Shown: positions 48,216-60,922 of the stretch, piece by piece
Position numbering within the stretch: the first letter of the stretch is position 1
How the letters are laid out: the number at the start of each line of letters is the position of its first letter
NCBI GenBank assembly: GCA_021464415.1
Contig: CM038468.1
Span: 29,066,969-29,130,968, forward strand
DNA: 64,000 nt
Source: Lonicera japonica
Lineage: Eukaryota > Streptophyta > Magnoliopsida > Dipsacales > Caprifoliaceae
Reading direction: 5' to 3'
Notes under the pieces: model-generated
Told to the model about the DNA's origin: nothing
What the model saw: only the letters and a program-made list of their open reading frames with translations
Database searches by the model: none
Position numbers and translations under genes: made by a program

Positions 48216-49397
48216 AGGTCATTTACACTCACGTATCTTGGTAATAGTTGATTCTAGACTTTGGTACCTACCATATTAAAATATTAGACTTAGGTACCAC
48301 TTTCATGCACATTCTAATTCAAACATAACTAAGGAGAGTTTAAACTAATTTAACTATAGTTTAAAATTAAAGAAAATTCTTAAAATTGGCATGCCCTTAT
48401 ATATTTAAATAAGACAAATTGTCACATGTTTTTATGATACGCAACGTATTACTGATTGTTTTTTTTCCAGGACAAGAACTTAATTCTTTTCACCTAACCA
48501 TCCTTTGGCATTATTCTCAATTTCTCATTGACAAGCCCAGAGTGAGCCAGGAATTAACTTTTCCTGGGGAAGGGGATATATTACCTGTACTACAACAAAA
48601 AAAAAAATTATATTTTTTGAAGAACTAAATTATTTGTCCTTTTTACAAAAAGTTGTCCTTGAACAAATTAAATGTTTGGAGCTCAAACTAACGATCAAAA
48701 AAATGCGACTTTTACTAAAACCACTCTAGATATGTTTGTCGTTCATACTAATTTTCTATGTATATATACAAGGAACACTTCCCATACATGCTAAACTATA
48801 CATATCTTATATACAGATTGGGATTTATGAGGAAGTAAATATATAAATTTTCTGGTCAAATTTAGTGAAGATGATCTCAATACTTAATAAATCATCTCCA
48901 CCAAAATCATAAAATATCACTTTGCGATTAACAAAATCATGATGAAACCCTATAATAGAGTGTAATATGAAACTACTGAACTTCTAAAAGAAGTACAAAT
49001 TCCTAAAATAAGAAACATGCATCACAAAACTTCTCAAAGAACTGAGAAAACCGTATTATTTGTGCTTAATTTGATGGTATCACATTTCCATGCTCAAAAC
49101 TAATACAGGCATAGAGAAGGTTTAACGGTTACAACTTTCTTTTTTTTCGAGAAAGAATGTGCAGCCCGTGTTGCTTTTTCACCCGGTGTCGAACATAGCT
49201 ACATGTACGTACTTGAAAACCATGGATTTATCTGGCTTTGCGTGAGGCATTTCCCCACAAACTAGCCAAAGGATTAACAGTAAATAAACAAAACAAATAC
49301 AAAAAAATAACGCTTCTACTAATTTAATTAGTCGTTTATTCATTCACCTGTTATGAATAACTGGCTGATATATAATTTATTTTTTTTCTTAAGTGGC
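48216..49397. other. Intergenic, downstream flank of the GST gene
   Basis: AT-rich with no gene recognised. It contains a single copy of the 27-bp repeat core at 48491 and short poly-A runs. The 3' untranslated end of the GST presumably falls between about 49100 and 49397. Confidence 0.35.
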
Positions 49398-50744
49398 CTA
49401 TTGGTAGTTCATGGAGGAAGGAGGTGGGCCTTGAATCATAGCTTGAAAAAAGCCTACTAAATCATGTTTAGGGGGCAACATGTCCTTCACAATGGGGCAG
49501 CTAACAAAATCTTCAACCCATTCACATAATTTGGGGTACTTGGCCTTTGTCAACAAGGGTATTCCTGTCAATTCTTGAATAATTCCCACCCAATAGGCAA
49601 TGAAATTGGCAGTAATATCAGCCAGTCCAATAGAGTTCCCTCCAAAGAACTTTTTGCCTTGGAGTTGTTGTTCAAGATCTTTTAGTTGCATAAAAGCTAC
49701 CTCAATTGCCTCCCCTTGTTCTCTTCCTTTGCTCAAAAATGCCTTCCATAGTGTTGGGATCAACTAATTAATTGAAACAAAAACAGTCAATTAGTCTTGA
49801 TTCATTATCACAATTAAGAAATGGAACAATAGACTATTTAAATTGATTTAGATTGGTTAAATATTAAATTAATTTAACTATACTTTGAAACTAATTCTTC
49901 TCAATTTATACATAAAAACTTCACATTAAGTCTAACGTGCTTTGGTTCATATAGGATTACTATTCATCTTTTACAATAGATGAAGTCATAGTTCAAATCT
50001 CATCATAGACAAATTTAACTCCCTTAAAATACCAATGATAGAGGAGGATTACACCAGTTATACGTGTACCTCAATTACATTTCTTGATAAATTTTACTCG
50101 ATCTATTTTCATTTGATACTTATTTTCGAATACTTTCCCACACAAAAATAGCTATCAATTTCTTCCATGATTCTATTTAATTGAATACAAGCATGCCAAT
50201 AAGAAAAATAAAAAATATCACTACTTTTAGCAGTCCTCAAGATTATACTACAATCTAAAAGGAGCCACAAAAGTATGAAAAATATATGCATAATAGAGTC
50301 CATTACCGAACAATCTTTTGTTGCCATGACATTAGGAGATACATCCAGCGAAAAAATATCGTCGCAAAAAATCTAATCCGTATACAGACGGTCTGCATAA
50401 GAGACTGACAGCATATTTACGTATGGAATATATAAACATGTAAATTTACATACATACATACATACCATTGTATCAATGAACTTTGCAGTGAAACGAGCTA
50501 AGGCTCTCTCATAAAGATCGTGAGGCAACAAAGGGTTGACCAATTTCCAAGTCTCCTCAATATATTCAAGAATAACACCACATTCTGCTATGCTCTTCCC
50601 ATTATGCAACAAAACTGGCATTCCCAGATTTGGATCTTCCACATACTCATAATCTACACCCTTCATTTTTAGAGCGATTTCAACCCTGCAACTCAGTGCA
50701 TTCACACGGCAACCAAAAAACTTGATCACTCCTGATTCATCCAT
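49398..50744 (-). CDS. Tau-class glutathione S-transferase, active site degraded
   Basis: Two exons, 50744-50466 (93 codons) and 49763-49398 (121 codons plus stop), joined in phase 0 across a 702-bp intron at the usual tau-GST position. They give 214 residues against about 220-235 in the family. The C-terminal helical domain looks normal (FFGGNSIGLADITANFIAYW, YPKLCEWVEDF). The N-terminal thioredoxin fold is abnormal. The SPF motif with the catalytic Ser is replaced by NAL (FFGCRVNALSCRVEIALK). About 14 residues that normally link EEDL to PVL, including the GSH-binding Lys, are deleted (YEYVEDPNLGMPVLLHNG). The conserved Glu-Ser pair is Glu-Cys (IAECGVILEYI). Frame and splice sites are intact, so it is a recent pseudogene or a non-catalytic ligand-binding GST. 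Confidence 0.85.
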
Positions 50745-51789
50745 TACTAATTCTTGAATTTTACTGGCTCTATATGTGGTATTTCAAGAATAATTTGATT
50801 TTGGTATGTTCTAATTTTTCTCTCCAGGGCTTGTTCGGTTTGTTAATTTATAATATTGATAATCAATTACATTATTGTTGCTTCCAAGATGGTACTACTA
50901 CGTGGGTAGTTAAATATTTGCAACTTGATTGGTGCAAATAGATAATAATGGTAGATTAATTTTATATTGGAATTAGTCAAGAGATCTAGCTAACGAAAGT
51001 TGATTATATTACTATGGGTGATATGAACTCAATTCATTTTTTTCTTTTACTAGGCTCGGAAGTAAATGTGATGCATGTGCACGCCTTATTTAATGCATGT
51101 GTGTTTAGTTTAAAATACAAAGAATGAAAATGAAAAAAAAAATGTTCACTCGATGATTAAAAGTGCTCTTAGCAAAGGTACAGTTGTGGTTATTTATATA
51201 TTTTGGTGTCGTAACGGCTTCTGGTATCTTTGCTTTTATATACAAATATTCAATACAGTCACTTAAGGTTAGTTAGATAAGAGATGCAAGTAATTTGGTG
51301 AAATATTCCCTGAAGATAAGTTGAACGGTGCTTTAAGGTTAATAGCAAGTGCACCACTCTCATAATGCGAGCTTGCAACTGTGAAACTTAACAGAAGAGT
51401 TTCACCGCATAATTGAAAATGAACTCTTCCACAATTCTTTAGAAAAAAAATAATGCTTAAATAGGGTTTTTTGAATATAACAACAAGATGTCAGATCCAG
51501 AGTCGAAAAAAGTGGGCTCAAAGTCAACGAAGATGCAATCTTGAACAAGTATCCCACAATTTCCTGATAAAATTACATTGAGGAACTTGAAGATCGAAAG
51601 CAAGAACAAATCATTGAAGTGCATTCAAGGTCAACAAAGATGCAATCTTGAACAGTTTCAAACCCCATCTGGGTTTGTGTATAGCACTATTCACTATAAA
51701 ATTTTCACTCTAGTACTTGATTAGAGTTAAAAAAAAAATGTTTAGATAACTGTTTTTTTTTTTTTGGTAAATATCAATGGCAAGTGCGT

Positions 51790-51816
51790 GTATATATATA
51801 TATATATATATATATT
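51790..51816. repeat. (TA)n microsatellite
   Basis: An uninterrupted TA run of about 27 bases. Confidence 0.9.
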
Positions 51817-54800
51817 ATAAGCTAGATCGAGGTTGCAGGATTTAAACCGATGAGGCGAGTTTTACCATGCATATGATTAATTGAATTTAAGCAAACAAAT
51901 CATAGTGAGGAAAGTTCTTTATATATAGTGAGTTCAAGGGCAACGAAAATGTAAGTTTGACCAAGTTCAAATTATGGTAGTTTCAAATCCAACAATTCAT
52001 TAAAAAAAAATGAAGAAGAAGAAGACGACAAGTCAATAAGGGAGGGTTCACATACAAAGATTCATTCACAAAAAATACTTGAGCAAAGTATTAATAAAAT
52101 TCATGTTTTTTTTTTCAACAAACCTTGGAATAGTGTGAGAATTTATTTTTTTTTCACAAAATATTGTGTGAGTTTGACAAAAGAGAAACCCAATAATTCC
52201 CTTTTTTTTGTTGAGCTACCCAATATTCCTTTTTGATGACCAATAAAAGTCCTTGTAGTGGTATGAGAAATATTTTACAAATCATCACTTATCTAACTAT
52301 TCATAAAAATCAATTTTATATTTTTTTAAATGTGCGAACATTCAAACATATTTACAAAAAGAAATAATATATGATAGATAAATAAATAAATGATAATACA
52401 TTTCTTCCCGAAATGTTTACCTCGCAATACATGTGAATTATAGTTGGAAAAATAAATAAATGAAAATACATGGGCATTTTATTTTTTTTATTTTTTATGT
52501 TATGTGTTTTCATTTATTAATTTCTTTTTGTCAAGTTGGATCTACATGTGAAGTCAGGTAAGCATTCTATCAAGAAATGTTTAAGATACAACTTATAGTT
52601 TTTAAAATTTAAGTTAAATTTTAAGATTTATTGTATCAATTATCTTATTTTATATATAGCGTATAGATAAAAAGAAGAGAAAAAATATAAAAGTAAGTGA
52701 GAGAATGACCCGAGACGTCAAACTATTCGACTCCTTCCCCAAACGCTACACACATTAGTGTTATAGTGTATATTAAAGAAATCAACTTAATTTTACTACA
52801 CACTTATATTATAGAAAAGTGTTTTACACTATTAACTATAATCATTGATTCATTATGTTAGGGGCAAGATTTAAAATAATTTAGGTGACAAGTTGTCTTC
52901 TCAAGATCAAAATAACATATATTAAATAAAGACCTCAATCCATATAAATATATATATATATATAAAGACTTAGAATATAAAATTGATGATCTACCCATTA
53001 AGGAAGACTTGCCTTTTATATTTATTTATTTATTTTTGATAAAATTAAGGGACTCTTCTTAAACACATTCATATAATTTTTAGCATATGCAAAAATATAT
53101 TAACGAACTCGAATCGATAAGTTTTTAATCATTGTGAAACTAAGATACTAGCTCGATCTCCACTTTATTAAAAGCTAGTTTGAGTTTGTTTCAGAAGTTA
53201 AACAAATCAAACTTAAATAAATTTATAAGTTCAAAATATTTAATGAACCGAACTTCAACAATTCTCTTGTTTAGCTTGACTCAGATCGTTTACGGCCCTA
53301 AGTTGAATAGTATTGTGTGCTACTATCTATATAGCACATGTCTTGTTATGCTACATATACATAAAAAAAATATAGTATATAATGATAGAGTTGTTTTTCT
53401 GTTATGAAAAAAAGAGCAGAGAATAACTTCAGATTTTTTTTGTTAAAAAACAACATATAATATTGTATAACAAAAAAATTTACATTTTTTTACTTGTAGT
53501 ATTATGCACAAAGGAAGCAAATCTATATTTCTATTAGTTATATTTTTCATTGTTTTCTTCATTACGCTGACTAACTAAAAATAAATGTTTTTCTATAATA
53601 AATATTCAAGTTCAACTAAATTAGTTGATAAAATTTTTAAATTAAAAAAAATCTCTAGTCAAGGATTAGAACAAAAAATTTATTAAAAAATTTTAATGAA
53701 TTACACAAATTCTTTGACGAGGTTCGAATCTTGCCACTCTTATAAAATGAACAATCATATCATTTGAATTAGAACTCATTGGATCATCTTTGAGCAAAGT
53801 ATTAATAAATTTATTCATTAGTTACTCTTTTATTATTTATTTGTAGAACTACTTGAGGAAGATGTGACGGTGATACTGGGGGAAAACAATAATGGTTGCT
53901 TACTTAGCTAGGGCCAAAAATTAAATCTACAAGTTGTTGTTTTGATTAGTAAAATTAATTAAAAATGACCAGCTTTTAAGGAAGACTGTCGATCGATTGA
54001 GCTCCCCATATTGAATAGTATAAAAGGAAATTAACTTGGAATTACACATTTACATATGTCTGTATTATTAACTTCAATAAATAAATAAGTACTTCAATTC
54101 ATCCCTTTCAACTAAAGAGTATAATTTTTATTTTCCAGTATAATCAATTCACATTAAAAAAAAAATAGATATAGATTGTATCGACCATTGAATTGAGTTT
54201 AGTACACATCTATAATATAGTATTTATGTATTACATAAGAGTAGTAGCCAGCAAGTTACAAGATATTTTTTGGAACCGCCAAGATTCGATTTGGGAGCTT
54301 CCAGTCGAACTCAGAGCTGATTCTAGTGCACTATATTATCGCCCATAAAGCTGGCCACAAGATATTTTTACAATTGTCAGTATTTAACTACTTTTAGTGA
54401 AACTCAAAATTGATTCCAGTGCGCAGCACTGCTCGTAAATTTTGAAACGGTTTTATGAGATTTGTTCCTTAATAGTCTCCTAGAATACTATAAGTCAATA
54501 TGTTGGTAATTCAGCTTCAACAGTAGTTAATTTTGATTGGTTTTTTTTTTTTGTGCCCGAATCAAGGAATTGGAGGTCGTCAGTCTTTGGTGTTGTGAGC
54601 TACCTTTCAATATGTAACAGCAAATGTAAATTTCATTGAATTTATCACCTTTTCCCTTCAAATTGTTTACATTTTCCCTCCCAACTGTATGTGCAAGATT
54701 TAAGGACCTTCCCACGAGTACTTGGAAAATGCACCTTCAGTGTTTGCTAAATGCCACACCCACAAGGAAGGTTGAAATCATGTACTAGCTAGGTATAGTC

Positions 54801-56223
54801 ATCTCTTTCTTTCCACCATCTACAAATTTTGTTTGCCATTATTTTTTCAACATATTCTGTTTGTTATACTGTATGTTACCTTATTATAACTGAAAATTTG
54901 GAGTTGATGAAAGTTGGTTTCTTCATATGTTGATGCTAGACAATTTGCTCAAATAATATGTATAATTTGTAGATTAGATCTTTTGGAGTTATATACATAA
55001 TTTTTAATAATTTTTAATGACAACGATGAAAAATCCAAGAGGTAATTGCGAAAAAAGAATCACAATTCTGTTTTTATTATGATATAGTTTGCCATAATTT
55101 TACTTACTTGGACCGAACTTTTCCTATTCATAAGGTTTCATGTACTTCGGATTGAGGTGTATGCCAACGTTATTCAAGAAAAAGTTATGTAAGTTCCTAG
55201 GTAAGTTTGATATGATAAAAGACCATTCCGGCATTCTGTGATAAAGAATTTGGCTTTCCTACATTTCTGATGCACAAATAGGATGATTAGAATTATAATC
55301 AAAGAAATTAAGAGCGCAAGAAAAATTAGCCAAACAAAGAATTGTTTAACAAAGAAAACTACTGTTGCGTTATTTACATAAAATTATTTAACTATTATCA
55401 TAAGGTTTTTGATGTATTAGGTGGTTTTGTCAATTGCGTGTAGTGTTTAATATAGCTTCACAAAGTAGTTGTTTATATTGTACCGCATTGCTGTAAAAAA
55501 TTTTAGTTCGTGTATTGAATGTTGTATTTCAGGTTTAAGTGTCATTGCAAATGCAAATGCATCTTGCTTTTTCCAATTTTACAGTTTTTTTTTAACAACC
55601 ATTATGAATTTTTGTTGTAGGGACAACATGTATGTATAATCACACCTACTCTTTCAAAAACTTTTATAATTAGGAGGCGACTTGAGATTGGTCCAAATGC
55701 AACTAGGAAGGTATGCGTTATATCTTATGAGAAAACTTATATAAGTTATGTTACTAACGAATCGATCCATCTTTTATATATTTACTATTTGAATATATTT
55801 TTGCTTATTCTTTGTTTGTTAGCTTATAATCAATTGAATGATCAATTTCTGATGTTTTAACTAGAAATTGTTTGAAGAAAGTTGATGATCAACAAATTCT
55901 TGGCCCTTTTTTGAGGATGGAATTTAATGAGAGACCCTCTTATCGCTGGAAAAAATTCTCCGGGATGTTTTGGGTTCTTACAAACGGAAAAAATTCTTTT
56001 TTCAACAACAAAGTCGAGATTGTAGTATGCTAACAGATGAACATCACTAACAACAATCATGAAATATGACCTTAAACAATTCTTAATGTTTTTCTCTAAA
56101 GTCACCAATGCTTCAAATATGTGAACTACGTACTTAGCTTCAGGCCATAACTTTCTCGCGTCAATCAAATATGTACACCATCACCATTGCATCATGTAAT
56201 ATAGGTGCTAACTAGTAACTATC

Positions 56224-56701
56224 GAGTTCTTTTTGTAGATAAAGGAGATGCTTCATCCATCTTTGATTTTCCAATTTCTACTACCTTTCTTGAATTATTA
56301 TTATTATTTTTGGTCATCAATTAATATGGTGAAAGAAAAACCTGAAACTATAAATATCAATATAAATTAAATTATGCATATACCGATAAAGGAATCACTG
56401 TTTAAATTTTATTAGAATAGTGTTAGAAGATTCATTTAGGCCTTTCAAACTTGATCAAAACTGAGTTCTTTTTGTAGATAAAGGAGATGCTTCATCCATC
56501 TTTGATTTTCCAATTTCTACTACCTTTCTTGAATTATTATTATTATTTTTGGTCATCAATTAATATGGTGAAAGAAAAACCTGAAACTATAAATATCAAT
56601 ATAAATTAAATTATGCATATACCGATAAAGGAATCACTGTTTAAATTTTATTAGAATAGTGTTAGAAGATTCATTTAGGCCTTTCAAACTTGATCAAAAC
56701 T
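56224..56701. repeat. 239-bp direct tandem duplication
   Basis: 56224-56462 and 56463-56701 read the same, both starting gagttctttttgtagataaa and ending aaacttgatcaaaact. I saw no mismatch. It is either a very recent duplication or an assembly artefact. Confidence 0.93.
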
Positions 56702-56709
56702 AAGTTTTC

Positions 56710-56740
56710 ACGCGCGCGCACACACACACATATATATATG
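56710..56740. repeat. (CG)n(CA)n(TA)n compound microsatellite
   Basis: A run of alternating purine-pyrimidine dinucleotides, cgcgcgcg then cacacaca then tatatata, that could adopt Z-DNA. Confidence 0.85.
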
Positions 56741-57169
56741 CATATGTGTATATAATGTTTCTTTGATGTCTAACTAGTTTTTTTTTTCTCTCTTAACTCA
56801 GTTTGGTTTCATATTTATTTTTTTACGCATAATTACTTGCAATGAAAGTTGTCATTTTTTAATTTTCGATGATAACTGAGACTTTGTGCTATACATTTAT
56901 ATTTTGTAATTTATTTTGTATTTCCCTTTTTCAATTCATTAACCCTTAATTGCTGACAAAATTTTAGAAGAACTATTATATATAACATTTCACAATTTTT
57001 TTAATAGATAAATTTATTTTATTTTTTGGCAGTATTTGCCTGTGCATTGCATGTGTAGAATACTTGTTTGAAAGAAAAGTAAGGTACCTTCTCCCTTTGA
57101 AATTAAATTAAAAGTGCTATGCCAAAAAAAATATATAAAAAAATAAGGTACCTTCTCCCTTTGAGATGC

Positions 57170-59598
57170 ATATCTTAGCTGGTATGATTGCCTCCTTAAA
57201 TCACTTCATTTTAAAATGTTCAGATAAATGTTAATATTTTTTCAAAGTGCTTAAAAAGGCAAAGCATTTCATGCGGGACGAAGAGTGTGATAAGGCGTTC
57301 ACCGATTTGAAAGCATATCTGAGTAATCCACCTTTCATATCCATCCCAATACCCAATGAGCAATTGTTTATGTACCTTTTGTCATCTTCAAAAGCCGTTA
57401 GTACTGCCCTGATTAGGGAGCATGAAAGAATCTAGAAACCTATGTACTATGTTAGCAAGAGTTTCGTGGCAGCCAAAATGAACTACTTGCCGATAAAGAA
57501 ACTTGCCTTGCCCTTATTACGGCGTCTCGGCGTCTTTGCCATTAATTTGATGCCCACCCAATCAAGGTGTTGACTTCCATACCGATGAAGGCATCCTTAC
57601 GCCGAGCCGATTTATCTGGCCACATGGAATGTTGGTCAGTAGAGCTGGGCCAATTTCATATCGAGTATGAGCCATGCACAACAATAAAGGGGCAAGTGTT
57701 GGCTGACTTCATCGCCGAATTCACTGATTGCCCAATTACTTCGATCGATCAGCAGTTAGACTTGGCAGTTGCAACTGATAATTCATTATCCATTCCAACT
57801 AGGGGGCAGAGTGAACCATACAAATGGATGTTGATCCTTTAGAAATTCAAACCTCAGAACAAGCGGCCGACCAGACTATCACTCAGAAAGCCAAGACATA
57901 GACTTTGTTCATCTGCGGGTCATTGACCAGAGAAGGATCTGGGGTTGGAATCGTACTAAGGTCGCCCGATAACACAATCATAGAACAAGCTATACGGTTG
58001 GGTTTTTCAGCATCGACCAATGAAGCCGAATACGAATCTTTAATCACGGGTTTAAAAAGGGCAAAGACATTGGGCGTTAGGAACCTCAATATTCATTGCG
58101 ACTCGCAGTTGGTAGCAAATAAACTAACAGGAGAATATATCGCCAGGATTCAAAGGATGGAGGCATATATGAAACTGGCCCAGAAGTTGTTCAAAGAATT
58201 TGATTTGGCATATATTGAAAGGTTCTCCAAAACAAAAAACAGCCATGCCGATGCCTTAGCCACTCTTGCTTTAGCGATCAATTCAGACATGAAAAGAGAT
58301 ATCGAGGTAGAATTCCTGCCAAGACCAAGCACATAAATTGATCAGGCACATGACATTATTTTTAAGATAGACGCCGATTTGGGGGTCTCATGGATGGAGC
58401 CGATCGTCTGATACCTCAAAAGTGGAAGTTTGCCTAATGATAGCTCAAAAGCATACCGAATAAGGGTTCAAGTCAATCGATATTGGTTATCTCCTGACGG
58501 CAAGTTATATAAAAGATCATTATCCGGTCCCTACTTAAAGTGCGTGCATCCAAAGTAAGTTTAGCAAACATTGCACCAGTTACACGAGGGCAGTTGTGGG
58601 AGTTGCACTGGAGGAAGATCATTGGCCCACAGAGCAAGAAGCCAAAGTGACTAGTGGCGGTACATGTAAAAAGATGTAATGGCTTATGCGTAGAAATGCG
58701 ATAAATGTCAAAAGCATGCACCGATCATTTATGTCCCTGGTACTGAGCTTTGTCCTATCACAAGCCCTTGGCCTTTTGCCTAATGGGGGTTGGATATACT
58801 TGGCCCTTTTCCAAGGGCACATGGGTTTAGAAGATTCTTATTGGTTGTAACAGATTATTTCACCAAATGGGCGGAGGCAGAACCTCTCGTCAACATCGCC
58901 GATTCCAATGTTCCTGTGAGAAAATATCGTTACTCGTTTTGGTGTTTTAAAAGTTATTGTTACGCACAACGGGACCTAATTTAAAAGCAAGAAGATCTAC
59001 AGAGTCTATGAAAAATTAGGGATTCAGCAAAGCTTTTCCAATGTTGCTCACCCCCAAACAAATGGCCAAGCCGAATCGTTGAACAAGGTCATACTTGAAG
59101 GGTTAAAGAAAAGGTTAAATGACGCGAAGGGAAACTGGGTGAAAGAGTTGTCATCGGTACTTTGGGCATTCAGAACAATGCCGAGGCTATCCACAGGGGA
59201 AACCCCATTCTCTTTGCCTTACGGTACAGAGGCCGTGATCCCTTTAGAGGTCGGCCTCCCCAATCTAAGAACTATGATAGTAGAGTCAGGGAAAAATGAT
59301 GCTATAATGGACGAAGCCTTAGATTTTTTTGATGAGAGAAGAGAAGCTCCCCTTATTCGGTTGGCCAGAGGGGTAGCAAAATAAGCCCCAAAAAATTCTA
59401 GATTGGAGAACTTGTCCTTCGGAAGAAGATTGATTCAATGGTTGACCCGACTCATGAAAAATTAGTTACCAATTGGGTAGGTCTGTACGAGGTAACTGGC
59501 ACGACTGGGATTGGTGCGTACTATCTAAGGGATCAAGACAGAAGAGAGATTCCAAATCCATGGAACATTAACAATTTGAGAGTGTACTGTCATTAGCT
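57170..59598 (+). pseudogene. Ty3/gypsy (Tat lineage) pol fragment: RT tail, RNase H, second RNase H, integrase
   Basis: It enters at the end of reverse transcriptase (LAGMIASLN then FKVLKKAKHFM). RNase H follows at 57247-57842 (DEECDKAFTDLKAYL, KPMYYVSKS, VLADFIAEFTDCP) with stops and frame breaks. A second RNase H domain at 57901-58335 (GSGVGIVLRSPDNTII, NEAEYESLITGLKRAK, HADALATLA) is characteristic of the Tat lineage. Integrase fills 58470-59385 (LDILGPFPRAHGF, HPQTNGQAESLNK, VLWAFRTMPRLSTGETPF) with a C-terminal stretch to 59595 (NPWNINNLRVYCH). Inactivating changes include CGS for DGS at the second RNase H active site, HNGT for the DNGT integrase Asp, and many stop codons. The 5' LTR, gag, protease and most of RT are missing. 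Confidence 0.92.
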
Positions 59599-60298
59599 CT
59601 TTTGTTTTATCAAAGAAGGCCAAACAAAAGGGTCACTGTCTTTGCCAACTTATTATTCAAATGCAATGAGAAGTTTTTACTTAATTCACTATTGTGCAAA
59701 CCAAAGACCTCCCATGGGGACAAATATCACAACGGTCAGATTAGCCAAAACAAATGTGCCAGAAAGGTGAGGCTATTTGAGCCAACCATACAGGTTGATA
59801 CTTTCACCGAAAGTATATCGACACCGTTCCCTTATATGGGAGATTACCATTGAGTAAGCGGGCTTGCAGGCCTTTTTAGGTTGGTGCAAGCGCCAAGTGC
59901 AATAAAAGTACTTCGTAAATTTTGCAGGCCTGATGAGGTCGTTGCGAATGCCAGTGCCTACGGGGCAGATCAAAGGCTGAAACATGCCGACTAAGATGAA
60001 GTTGATTTAACTGTCATAAAATTTTTAAAGTGAAAATCATGATTAATGAACACTTAATCAAAACTTAAAGTTCCTTGGACTTGGCAAGACCAAAAGGAAC
60101 GTCTTAAAGTTGTTACACATAAGTGTGAAAATTGCTATGATTAGCAATTTGTTTATAACACAAGAATGTCATAAAATAGAAATCAAAACACGTTCATATG
60201 CAGATGTATATTGATTGTTAAAACTGTGTATAAGAGAAGACTTTGAAGCCACAAAAAAAAAACTTAAAAATAAATAAATAAATGAGGAGGAGCAAGGC
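59599..60298 (+). mobile_element. Gypsy element, region after pol
   Basis: Non-coding on the plus strand, as expected between integrase and the 3' LTR in Tat elements. It contains a repeated ggcttgcaggcctt / ttttgcaggcctga phrase (59862 and 59924). No LTR boundary is seen. Confidence 0.5.
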
Positions 60299-60652
60299 TC
60301 AATCCCGATTCCTTAACTCTGCCCGTAAGCTGTTCCTCTCTATGACCATGACATTATACCATTTCTTCATGGTGTCATAAACCTCCTCTTGGTGCTCCTA
60401 GAGCTGACGCACAGAGTCCAGAGCTGGGCGCAGACGAGCAATCTCTGCAGCAGCATAAGCCCCGTCAATAAGGGCTTTGTCTAACTTTTATCGAGTGCTT
60501 TTAAGTTTGAAAGTACGCTCAACCAACTCTAGCCGGAGTTGGTAGATTCTCTCAGAAACCTCGCCGGAAGAAATGGAGCGAGGAGGAACGGGATACGAGG
60601 CATCATTACAGCCGGGGTTGTTTGAACAGGCACCGCTGTGTTAATATGCCAT
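60299..60652 (-). pseudogene. Antisense ORF 1 of the Tat element (coiled-coil type, three stops)
   Basis: From an ATG at 60652 a single frame of 118 codons runs without any indel to a terminal TGA at 60299, broken only by stops at codons 4, 55 and 85. Between them it reads SISSGEVSERIYQLRLELVE, ALIDGAYAAAEIARLRPALD and EVYDTMKKWYNVMVIERNSL: charged, heptad-like, probably coiled-coil. At least two of the stops could come from CAA/CAG by C-to-T change. Antisense extra ORFs between pol and the 3' LTR are known in Tat-lineage elements. Function is unknown. Confidence 0.65.
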
Positions 60653-60746
60653 TAAGTTTAGATCTACGGAATGAATCTCTAAGAGTGAATTTGTGAATAT
60701 AGAAAAATCAAAAGGGTTACGGAAGAAGCAAAGGAGCAAGAACTTG

Positions 60747-60922
60747 TATAAATAAGAGTTAAAGGTGGCATAAAGAGATGAAAAGCCACGATACATTTAT
60801 GGTACGCCGAGACGACGGTACAACAAAATGTTGCATTGGGAAGCAGCTACGCCCATACGGCTAAAGTGGCGTGTGGGACCCCAAGGTGATCCATGACAAG
60901 AAAATCATAGCCTGACACGTGG
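60747..60922 (-). promoter_or_regulatory. Putative promoter of antisense ORF 1
   Basis: On the minus strand a TATA-like TATTTATA lies at about 60747-60754, some 95 bp before the ATG at 60652. A palindromic CACGTG (G-box core) lies at 60916-60921. The same pair of signals precedes antisense ORF 2. Confidence 0.4.

Larger units (their letters stand above)
50745..57169. other. Gene-poor AT-rich intergenic region
   Basis: No host gene recognised on either strand. Visible structures are a (TA)n microsatellite at 51790-51816, a short repeated phrase (tcaacaaagatgcaatcttgaac near 51521 and 51630), the 239-bp tandem duplication at 56224-56701, and a twice-repeated aaggtaccttctccctttga at about 57083 and 57146, just before the gypsy fragment. 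Confidence 0.45.
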
